Shown piece by piece: positions 15,187 to 21,321 of a DNA stretch of 21,321 nt. The stretch comes from Akkermansiaceae bacterium UBA5020. GTDB taxonomy: Bacteria; Verrucomicrobiota; Verrucomicrobiia; Verrucomicrobiales; DEV007. The position numbers were made by a program, and so were the translations under genes. Positions within the stretch are counted from its first letter, which is position 1, and each line of letters opens with the position of its first letter. The stretch spans positions 1 to 21,321 of the forward strand of contig DGXY01000050.1 of NCBI GenBank assembly GCA_002396885.1, written 5' to 3'. Below the pieces are notes generated by a model. That model searched no databases and was not told the DNA's origin. It worked only from the letters and a program-made list of their open reading frames with translations.

Positions 15187-16812
15187 TCACGCCACGGGGC
15201 ACTGATGGATCGCCTTGAAGAAGTCGTTGCCCTTGTTGTCGACGAGGATGAAGGCGGGGAATCTCTCGACCTCGATCTTCCAGACGGCTTCCATGCCGAG
15301 CTCGGGGAAATCGAGGACCTCGACCTTCTTGATGTGATTCTGCGCGAGGATCGCAGCGGGACCACCGATCGATCCGAGGTAGAATCCCCCGTGTTTCTTG
15401 CAGGCGTCGGTGACCTGCTGGCTGCGGTTGCCCTTCGCGATCATCACCATCGAGGCGCCCTGGGATTGGAAGAGATCGACGTAGGGATCCATCCGCCCCG
15501 CCGTGGTCGGACCGAAGGACCCGCTCGGCATCCCCTCGGGTGTTTTGGCAGGGCCAGCGTAGTAAACCGGGTATTCCTTGAAATAGGCAGGCAGCTCCTC
15601 GCCGCGCTCGACCATCTCGCGCAGCTTCGCGTGGGCGATGTCACGGGCGACGATGATCGTGCCGGTGAGCTCCAGCGCGGTGGTGACGGGATACTTCGAT
15701 AGCGTCTGCAGCGTTTCGGCCATCCCCAGATTCAAATCGACGGGGACGCCGTGGAACTGGTGGTCGCGCCATTTCTCCGGGATGTATTGCCCGGGATTCG
15801 TCTCGAGTTGCTCGAGGAAGATCCCGTCCTTCGTGATCTTGGCCTTGGCCTGGCGATCGGCCGAGCAACTCACCCCGAGTCCGACAGGACAGCTCGCACC
15901 GTGGCGCGGCAGGCGGATGACACGCACGTCGAGAGCGAAGAACTTGCCTCCGAATTGCGCCCCGATCCCGATCTCGCGGGCCTTCTGGAGCAGGACCTTT
16001 TCCATCTCGAGATCGCGGAAGGCCTGGGCCTTTTCACTGCCTTCCGTGGGGAGGGCGTCGAGGTAGCGGGTCGAGGCGAGCTTCACCGTCTTCAGGGTCG
16101 CCTCGGCGCTGGTGCCGCCGACGACGAAGGCGAGGTGATACGGAGGACAGGCCGAGGTGCCGATCGAGCGCATCTTCTCGATCGCCCAAGGGACGAAACG
16201 GTCTTCGGAAAGGAGGGCTTTCGTCTCCTGATAGAGGAAGGTCTTGTTGGCCGATCCGCCGCCCTTGGTGATGAAGAGGAACTCGTATTCGGCGCCATCC
16301 GCCGCGAAGAGATCGATCTGCGCGGGCAGGTTGTTGCGGGTGTTCTTCTCGTCGAAGAGAGTCAGGGGCGCGAGCTGGGAGTATCGGAGATTCTCCTCCT
16401 GGAAGGTCTTCCAGATCCCTGCGGCGAGAGCTTCCTCATCGTGACCACCAGTCCAGACCTGCTGGCCCTTTTTCGCCACGACAATGGCGGTGCCGGTATC
16501 CTGACACATCGGCAAAATGCCCCGGGCCGCGATCTCCGCGTTGCGCAGCAGGGTGAGGGCGACGAGGCGGTCGTTGTCGGTCGCCTCGGGATCATCGAGG
16601 ATCGCGGCAACCTGCTTCAGGTGCGAGGGTCGCAGCATGAAGGAGATGTCCTTGAGCGCCTCATTGGCGAGCCGGGTGAGGGCCTCCGGCGTGACTTTGA
16701 GGATCTCCTGTCCTTCGAACTCGGTGACGGAAACGCCCTCGGTCGTGACGAGACGGTAGGTCGTGGTGTCGGGGCCGAGGGGAAAGGGTTTGTGGTAGGT
16801 GAAATCGCTCAT
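15187..16812 (-). CDS. fumA: Class I fumarate hydratase (iron-sulfur)
   Basis: This 541-residue enzyme interconverts fumarate and malate in the TCA cycle with an oxygen-sensitive [4Fe-4S] cluster. Cluster cysteines are Cys103 (MCQDTGTA), Cys222 (SACPPYH) and Cys316 (GLGVSCS), each two residues earlier than their counterparts in E. coli FumA. Other family motifs are KGGGSANKT and GMPSGSFGPTTAGRMDPYVD. Both the alpha (N-terminal) and beta (C-terminal) domains are in one chain, as in the long bacterial form. The ATG at 16810-16812 is chosen by homology of length; the frame continues upstream but into the divergent promoter region. No Shine-Dalgarno is present. It is probably the first gene of a fumarase-kbl pair. 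Confidence 0.94.
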   Translation of the reverse strand: MSDFTYHKPFPLGPDTTTYRLVTTEGVSVTEFEGQEILKVTPEALTRLANEALKDISFMLRPSHLKQVAAILDDPEATDNDRLVALTLLRNAEIAARGILPMCQDTGTAIVVAKKGQQVWTGGHDEEALAAGIWKTFQEENLRYSQLAPLTLFDEKNTRNNLPAQIDLFAADGAEYEFLFITKGGGSANKTFLYQETKALLSEDRFVPWAIEKMRSIGTSACPPYHLAFVVGGTSAEATLKTVKLASTRYLDALPTEGSEKAQAFRDLEMEKVLLQKAREIGIGAQFGGKFFALDVRVIRLPRHGASCPVGLGVSCSADRQAKAKITKDGIFLEQLETNPGQYIPEKWRDHQFHGVPVDLNLGMAETLQTLSKYPVTTALELTGTIIVARDIAHAKLREMVERGEELPAYFKEYPVYYAGPAKTPEGMPSGSFGPTTAGRMDPYVDLFQSQGASMVMIAKGNRSQQVTDACKKHGGFYLGSIGGPAAILAQNHIKKVEVLDFPELGMEAVWKIEVERFPAFILVDNKGNDFFKAIHQCPVA

Positions 16813-16939
16813 GGAATGGGAAAAACGAGGCGGAAAGAAAGCATTCCACCGTCCGTCGGGGATTGCAAATGCGGGACATGGCTCTTGCATTCCGGCCGAT
16901 CCCGCGCTCCTTCCTTGAAAAGCCGCGTCCGCTTCCCCG

Positions 16940-18634
16940 ATGTCCCGCCCCCTCGCCATCGCCATCTATGCGCTGACCACGGCTTTTTTTGCCTGCTTCT
17001 TCGCCTATCCGATCTGGCACACGGTCCGCGAAGCTTTCGTGACGCCAGAGGGCGGCTTCACCCTCGCCTACGTCGCCGAGATCTTCCGCAATCCGATCTA
17101 CCTCGAGGGGCTCGCGAATTCCTTCTGGATGGGTCTCTTCACGACGATCCTCGCGATCCTCATCGCCCTGCCCCTCGCCCTCGTCAATCACGCCTGGAAG
17201 TTCCCCGGTCGTGAACTGCTCAATGCCCTCGTCCTCGTGCCGCTGATTCTGCCGCCGTTTGTGGGCGCCCTGGGAATCCGCCAGTTCCTCGGCCAGGCCG
17301 GAGTCTTCAACGCCTTTCTCATCGATCTGGGCCTCATGGACGCCTCCGCGCCTTACGATTGGCTCGGGGAAGGACGCCTCGTCGGGATCGTCCTGATGAA
17401 CGCCCTCCACCTCTATCCGATCGCCTACCTGAATCTCTCGGCCGCCCTCGCCAATCTCGATCCGGCGCTGGAGGAGGCGGCGGAAAACCTCGGCTGCCAC
17501 GGCTGGCGGCGGTTTGTCAGGGTGACCCTGCCGCTGATCCGTCCAGGACTCTTCGCCGGGGGCACAATCATCTTCATCTGGGCCTTCACCGAGCTGGGCG
17601 TGCCGCTCGTCTTCGATTTCGACCGGGTCACCTCGGTGCAGATCTTTGAAGGAATCAAGGATCTCAGCGGCAATCCTTTCCCCTACGCCCTCGTCGTCGT
17701 GATGCTCGCGGCGACGACCCTCTTTTACCTGCTCGGCAAACTCTCGTTCGGCCGCGACGACTTCGCCGGCTCGGGCCGGGCCTCGACCGGGCGCACCCTG
17801 CGACCCGCCTCGCGCGGCATGGCGGCACTCTCGATCGGGCTCTTCGCCGCGATCACCGCCCTCGGGATCCTGCCGCACCTCGGCGTCTTGCTCCTTTCGC
17901 TCTCGAACGACTGGTATGGCACGGTCCTGCCCACCGCCCTGACAGGACAACATTTTACCGACGCCCTCGGTCATCCCCTCACCCTCTCCTCGATCGGGAA
18001 CTCGCTGAAATACGCTTCTCTCGCGACCCTTGTCGACCTCTTCCTCGGCATCGGAATCGCCTACGTCGTGGTGCGCACGAAACTCCCCGGTCGCGAACTC
18101 CTCGATGCGATGGCGATGCTACCGCTCGCGGTGCCGGGACTCGTCCTCGCCTTCGGCTACCTCGCGATGACGCGCGAGGGTCAAGCCTTCGGCTTCCTCA
18201 TCCGGGCCGAGGATCCCCTCCTCATTCTCGTGATCGCCTACTCAGTGCGGCGCCTGCCCTACGTGGTGCGCTCGGCCGCGGCGGGATTCCAACAGACCAG
18301 CGTCAGCCTTGAGGAGGCGGCCCAGAACCTCGGCTGCCCGCCGCTCAAGGCGATGTGCCGCATCACCCTGCCCCTGATCTCGGCCAATCTCATCGCGGGG
18401 TGTCTCCTCGCCTTCTCCTTCGCCATGCTCGAGGTCTCGGACTCGCTCATCCTCGCGGAGCAACAGCAGCATTTCCCGATCACGAAAGCGATCTATGCCC
18501 TCGTCACCTCGCTCGGCACGGGACCCAATCTCGCCTCGGCCCTCGGGGTCTGGGCGATGATCTTTCTCGCGGTAACGATCGTCGGGGCCGGGCTCATCCT
18601 CGGGAAAAAGCTTGGGGCGCTCTTCCGGGTCTGA
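16940..18634 (+). CDS. Two-domain ABC transporter permease, iron(III)/thiamine type
   Basis: This 564-residue inner-membrane protein consists of two fused binding-protein-dependent permease domains, as in FbpB and ThiP. Each half ends in an EAA loop that contacts the ATPase: EEAAENLGCHGWRRFVRVTLP (from 178) and EEAAQNLGCPPLKAMCRITLP (from 458). About twelve hydrophobic segments are visible, the first at residues 5-25. The two halves share several motifs (FPGRELLNA near 88 and LPGRELLDA near 382), showing the internal duplication. It should form the channel for import of ferric iron or another small solute. No ATPase or solute-binding protein gene lies next to it, since both neighbours are on the other strand. 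It is divergent from the fumarase gene, 127 bases apart. The substrate is not determined. Confidence 0.9.
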   Translation: MSRPLAIAIYALTTAFFACFFAYPIWHTVREAFVTPEGGFTLAYVAEIFRNPIYLEGLANSFWMGLFTTILAILIALPLALVNHAWKFPGRELLNALVLVPLILPPFVGALGIRQFLGQAGVFNAFLIDLGLMDASAPYDWLGEGRLVGIVLMNALHLYPIAYLNLSAALANLDPALEEAAENLGCHGWRRFVRVTLPLIRPGLFAGGTIIFIWAFTELGVPLVFDFDRVTSVQIFEGIKDLSGNPFPYALVVVMLAATTLFYLLGKLSFGRDDFAGSGRASTGRTLRPASRGMAALSIGLFAAITALGILPHLGVLLLSLSNDWYGTVLPTALTGQHFTDALGHPLTLSSIGNSLKYASLATLVDLFLGIGIAYVVVRTKLPGRELLDAMAMLPLAVPGLVLAFGYLAMTREGQAFGFLIRAEDPLLILVIAYSVRRLPYVVRSAAAGFQQTSVSLEEAAQNLGCPPLKAMCRITLPLISANLIAGCLLAFSFAMLEVSDSLILAEQQQHFPITKAIYALVTSLGTGPNLASALGVWAMIFLAVTIVGAGLILGKKLGALFRV

Positions 18635-18640
18635 TCCGCC

Positions 18641-19117
18641 TCACATCCCGAGCCCCACCTGCGGGGTGGTAAAGGCATTCTCGATCACCTGCAACTGCGG
18701 GACCTTTCCCTCGTGGAGGAGGACCTCGATGATGTCAAAGCGGAAGAGCACCTCGGGATAATTCAGCTCGCGCAGCCAGGCATTCGCTCCGCGGATGACG
18801 AGCTTTTCCTTGGCACGGGTGACGGACTTGGAGGGATCGCCGAACTCGCCCCGCGTCCGCGTTTTCACTTCGCCGAAGACGAGGGTGTTGCCCTCGCGGT
18901 AGACGATATCGACCTCCCCACCTTCCTTCGGACGGTAATTGCGATAGAGCACCTTGCGTCCCGTGCGCCAGAGATGCTTCGCGACGAGACGCTCTCCCGT
19001 CGTCCCGACAAGGGTGTTCCATTCTCCTTTTTCCATCTCATCCCGATCCGGAAGAGCGACGAGACGATCGAGTTCGCGATCCCCCCATCGATACCAGGCC
19101 TGGAAAAAAGCTCTCAA
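18641..19117 (-). CDS. yraN: YraN family (UPF0102) endonuclease-like protein
   Basis: This 158-residue protein has the UPF0102 core: GTTGERLVAKHLWRTG (38-53, Glu42), then GGEVDIVYREGNTLVFGEVKTR (66-87). The latter carries the PD-(D/E)XK-like residues Glu68, Asp70, Glu83 and Lys85. YraN proteins have a nuclease-like Holliday-junction-resolvase fold, but their cellular role is poorly known. An extra N-terminal segment of about 35 residues, rich in Trp, Arg and Asp, precedes the family core. The start ATG overlaps the rnhB stop codon by four bases (ATGA), so translation is probably coupled. It converges on the ABC permease gene with only six bases between stop codons. Confidence 0.88.
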   Translation of the reverse strand: MRAFFQAWYRWGDRELDRLVALPDRDEMEKGEWNTLVGTTGERLVAKHLWRTGRKVLYRNYRPKEGGEVDIVYREGNTLVFGEVKTRTRGEFGDPSKSVTRAKEKLVIRGANAWLRELNYPEVLFRFDIIEVLLHEGKVPQLQVIENAFTTPQVGLGM

Positions 19118-19737
19118 CGCAGATCGAGTTTGAGTTCAAGTTGGGCGACCGGAGCAAAACTCTTCCGGTGGATCGGGCAAGGTCCGAGCCGATTCAAGGC
19201 CTCGAGATGCGCGGCGGTGCCATAGCCCTTGTGCCGCTCAAATCCGTAGCCCGGAAAGCATTCCGCAAAGGCGAGCATGATGCGGTCGCGCTCGACCTTG
19301 GCGATGATGCTCGCCGCCGCGATCGAAAGGGAGAGACTGTCGCCCTTCACAAGAGCCCGGTGTTCGCCGGGAAAGGACTTCACCGGCCGTCCGTCGATGA
19401 GGGCGAGTTCGGGCCGGGGGTCCAGTTTTTCGAAAGCCCGCGCCATCGCGAGATGGGTCGCCCTGAGAATGTTGATCCGGTCGATCTCCTCAGCCTCGAC
19501 CCGGGCCGAGGCCCAGACGATGCGTGGATCGGTCGTGATCTCCTCGTAGAGCGCCTCGCGACGCTTCTCGGCGAGCTGCTTGGAGTCGTTCAGGATGGCG
19601 TGTTCGTAGTCCTCGGGCACGACCACCGCCGCCGCCGTGACCGGCCCTGCGAGCGGCCCCCGTCCGGCCTCGTCGATCCCCGCGATTCGCGCGAATCCCG
19701 CCGCTCGCCAATGTCGCTCGTGGGAAAGATCGGGCAT
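19114..19737 (-). CDS. rnhB: Ribonuclease HII
   Basis: This 207-residue enzyme removes RNA from RNA-DNA hybrids and single ribonucleotides from DNA. The active-site acids are Asp22 and Glu23 (AGIDEAGRGPLAGPV), Asp115 (LALIDG) and Asp151 (IIAKVERDRIM). The family motifs DSKQL (51-55) and HKGYGT (169-174) are present. I start at the ATG 19735-19737, placing the DEAGRG motif at the usual distance; the frame extends further upstream only as an overlap with the LOG gene. It lies 16 bases after the LOG gene and overlaps yraN by four bases, forming one compact operon. The rnhB-yraN pairing is common in bacteria. Confidence 0.95.
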   Translation of the reverse strand: MPDLSHERHWRAAGFARIAGIDEAGRGPLAGPVTAAAVVVPEDYEHAILNDSKQLAEKRREALYEEITTDPRIVWASARVEAEEIDRINILRATHLAMARAFEKLDPRPELALIDGRPVKSFPGEHRALVKGDSLSLSIAAASIIAKVERDRIMLAFAECFPGYGFERHKGYGTAAHLEALNRLGPCPIHRKSFAPVAQLELKLDLR

Positions 19738-19753
19738 GGCACTGGGTCGAGGA

Positions 19754-20851
19754 TCAATGCTCGTTGAGGCAGTCGATGAGCTGGCGGAAACGGCCCGAGA
19801 GCCCCCGCTTCTTCGTGCAGATGAGCCGAGGCAGATCGTGCAGGTGCGGCTCATCCTCGTCTTCGACGGGCAAGGCGGCGCTCGTGTGGTAGGCCCCCTC
19901 CTCGATCAGGTCGATGAACTCGGCATTGAGATGCCCGAGCAGCTCGGGGGTCACGGGACGTTGCAAACGAATCACCACGCGTTTCCCCACATACCTATAA
20001 CTGTGGTAGTTGCGATAGAATTTTACGATTTCCTCAGTCGCCACGTCGAGATCATCGGTGACCTTGAAAAGGTGAAAATCGTCTTCGGAAATGAGTCCGA
20101 GCCGGTGCAAGTGGTCCTTGATGAAACGGAACCAGGTCTTCCAATAGGTCCCGCCCTTGGCATCGATCAGGACGATGGGCACCACCTGCGCCTTGCCGGT
20201 CTGGATCAGGGTCAGCACCTCGAAAAGCTCGTCCATCGTCCCGAAGCCACCGGGAAACGCGGCGATCGCGTCGCTTTCCTTCACGAAGGCGAGTTTGCGG
20301 GTGAAGAAGTAATTGAAATTGATCAGCTTCTCGTCGCCGTGGATGTGGGCATTGGCACTCTGTTCGAAGGGCAGTTTGATGTTCAGTCCGAAGCTCCCGT
20401 CGCGCCCCGCCCCCTCCTGGGCCGCTTCCATGATGCCTGGCCCCGCGCCCGTGATCGTCATGAAACCCGCCTCGCGCATCTTTCTGGCAAAGGCCACCGC
20501 CGACTTGAATTCCGGCTCGCTTGGCTTGGTGCGGGCGCTCCCGAAGATCGAAAGCTTCCGTTCCGTCTCGTAGGGACCGAAAACGAGGCTGGCCCGCCGC
20601 ATTTCCTTCAGTGACCGGCTGTAGAGCTTCATGTCACCCTCGGCGAGACAGTCGCGTCCCATCTTCAGGGCGGTGACGATCATCTCACGGACGAGACCGT
20701 TGGCCCGACCGCAAGACCAGTCGTCGACGAGTTCCTTGATCCGTTCATCAAAGACCAGATCGCCGGTCGTGCCGGGGGTTCCCGGAGTTCCGAAGATACC
20801 GCCCCCGGTGAAATCGCGAGGGTCACGGCGAAGATGGGCGGGTTTGCTCAT
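19754..20851 (-). CDS. LOG family (TIGR00730-like) Rossmann-fold protein with N- and C-terminal extensions
   Basis: This 365-residue protein has the LOG nucleotide-binding core at about 98-245. Signs are KLSIFGSARTKP at 99-110, TGAGPGIMEAA at 134-144, and the hallmark PGGFGTMDE at 200-208 followed by FEVLTLIQTGK. LOG proteins hydrolyse nucleoside monophosphates at the glycosidic bond; they are cytokinin-activating in plants and nucleotide-recycling (as PpnN) in bacteria. Compact LOG proteins are about 190-230 residues. Here there is a helical N-terminal extension of about 97 residues and a C-terminal extension of about 120 residues (VGKRVVIRLQRPVTPELLGH near 290), suggesting a regulated or larger form. 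It is first in an operon with rnhB and yraN. No Shine-Dalgarno precedes the ATG at 20849-20851. Older names such as 'lysine decarboxylase' for this motif are misleading. Confidence 0.88.
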   Translation of the reverse strand: MSKPAHLRRDPRDFTGGGIFGTPGTPGTTGDLVFDERIKELVDDWSCGRANGLVREMIVTALKMGRDCLAEGDMKLYSRSLKEMRRASLVFGPYETERKLSIFGSARTKPSEPEFKSAVAFARKMREAGFMTITGAGPGIMEAAQEGAGRDGSFGLNIKLPFEQSANAHIHGDEKLINFNYFFTRKLAFVKESDAIAAFPGGFGTMDELFEVLTLIQTGKAQVVPIVLIDAKGGTYWKTWFRFIKDHLHRLGLISEDDFHLFKVTDDLDVATEEIVKFYRNYHSYRYVGKRVVIRLQRPVTPELLGHLNAEFIDLIEEGAYHTSAALPVEDEDEPHLHDLPRLICTKKRGLSGRFRQLIDCLNEH

Positions 20852-20880
20852 GTGGGGCGAGGTTAGAGGAGGATACGGTT

Positions 20881-20914
20881 TTGCTCAATCCCGGAACGAC
20901 GATTTCGGGAGCAA
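20881..20914. promoter_or_regulatory. Interrupted inverted repeat in the divergent LOG / DAHP-synthase gap
   Basis: TTGCTC (20881-20886) pairs with GAGCAA (20909-20914), and inside it CCG (20891-20893) with CGG (20906-20908). It lies between two divergent genes, where promoters and operators are expected. The strength is low and no -10/-35 pair stands out. Confidence 0.22.
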
Positions 20915-20993
20915 TTTCGTGGACCGGGATGGGCCGAAAAGAGTCGATTTTCCCCTTTCCCCCCTCGCCAATCGGTTGTTCATTTCCCGCCCC

Positions 20994-21321
20994 ATGTCCA
21001 TCCCCCTCGACGATCTTCGCATTGCCAGCACCCGCCAGCTGATCCCCCCGGTCATCCTGATGGAGGAACTGCCCGTCTCCCCCGTCGCCGAAACGACCGT
21101 GGCCAAGGCGCGTGAAGAAGTCGCTGCGATCCTCTCGGGCAAGGACGATCGTGTCCTCGCCATCGTTGGCCCCTGCTCGATCCATGATCCCAAGGCGGCG
21201 CTCGAATACGCCGACCACCTCGCCGGGCTGAAGGATGCCGTCGCCGAAGACGTGCTCCTGATCATGCGCGTCTACTTCGAGAAACCCCGCACCACGGTCG
21301 GCTGGAAGGGGCTCATCAACG
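20994..21321 (+). CDS. Class I 3-deoxy-7-phosphoheptulonate (DAHP) synthase, 3' end beyond window
   Basis: The first 109 residues of the enzyme that joins phosphoenolpyruvate and erythrose 4-phosphate, the entry step to aromatic amino acids, run off the right edge. The metal-binding Cys61 is in IVGPCSIHDP. Arg92 (MRVYFEKP) and Lys97 (EKPRTTVGWKG) are in the substrate site. These three positions coincide with those of E. coli AroG, so the N-terminus starting at ATG 20994 is complete. It belongs to the AroF/AroG/AroH (class I alpha) group. Which amino acid inhibits it cannot be read from this part. No Shine-Dalgarno or leader peptide is visible upstream. Confidence 0.93.
   Translation, partial: MSIPLDDLRIASTRQLIPPVILMEELPVSPVAETTVAKAREEVAAILSGKDDRVLAIVGPCSIHDPKAALEYADHLAGLKDAVAEDVLLIMRVYFEKPRTTVGWKGLIN

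Noticed and set aside
16813..16939. Divergent gap with GCATTCC occurring twice (near 16839 and 16884)
   Set aside because: The repeat is short and its spacing irregular. No promoter boxes or palindrome stand out, so it is not called as a feature, although promoters for both genes must lie here.
18652..18670. CCCCACC...GGGGTGG inverted repeat near the convergent permease and yraN ends
   Set aside because: It lies inside the yraN coding sequence, has only about a 5-bp stem and no T-run. The gap between the two stop codons is only six bases.
1..21321. CRISPR arrays, tRNA/rRNA genes, transposases, integrases or phage genes
   Set aside because: No regularly spaced repeats, cloverleaf-like segments or mobile-element protein motifs were seen. 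The duplication on the left has no insertion-sequence ends that I can recognise.

Overview
The window is a high-GC bacterial chromosome segment, most likely from the Verrucomicrobiota or a close PVC relative. The main reasons are the large secreted protein at 4633-7470, which joins a 'membrane-bound dehydrogenase' beta-propeller to a C-terminal CxxCH heme-binding domain, and its neighbour at 2939-4528, a DUF1080-ThuA fusion. Both architectures are strongly associated with Planctomycetes and Verrucomicrobia. Most start codons here lack a recognisable Shine-Dalgarno sequence. The taxonomic call is an inference from protein families, since no rRNA gene is present.

Left part (1-7470) is an accessory, envelope-directed region. 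It opens with the tail of an unidentified protein (1-164). Next comes a decayed partial copy of an esterase gene with its upstream region (185-370), then a secreted choice-of-anchor-R-like protein on the minus strand (373-1299). A mostly non-coding stretch follows (1300-2029), holding a coding remnant that resembles the tail at 1-164. The intact secreted alpha/beta-hydrolase (2030-2908) faces two minus-strand genes, the DUF1080-ThuA protein and the dehydrogenase/heme protein. The repeated order 'tail then esterase' indicates an old segmental duplication. Together the intact genes look like an extracytoplasmic carbohydrate module: deacetylation, sugar oxidation with electron transfer to heme, and cleavage of the oxidised sugar.

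Middle part (7580-13923) is all plus strand. It has a tiny lipoprotein, a PAS histidine kinase with a single-domain response regulator, a low-molecular-weight phosphatase-like protein, a PIN-PhoH ATPase and a UvrD/Rep-family helicase. The kinase start codon sits in a perfect 7-bp hairpin whose loop carries the only convincing Shine-Dalgarno core in the window.

Right part (13971-21321) is housekeeping metabolism and nucleic-acid maintenance. Minus-strand kbl and class I fumarase form a probable pair. A divergent plus-strand two-domain ABC permease stands alone, without ATPase or binding protein. A compact minus-strand LOG-rnhB-yraN operon follows, with a 4-base rnhB/yraN overlap. The window ends inside a divergent class I DAHP synthase gene. 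I found no tRNA, rRNA, CRISPR array, insertion sequence or phage gene.
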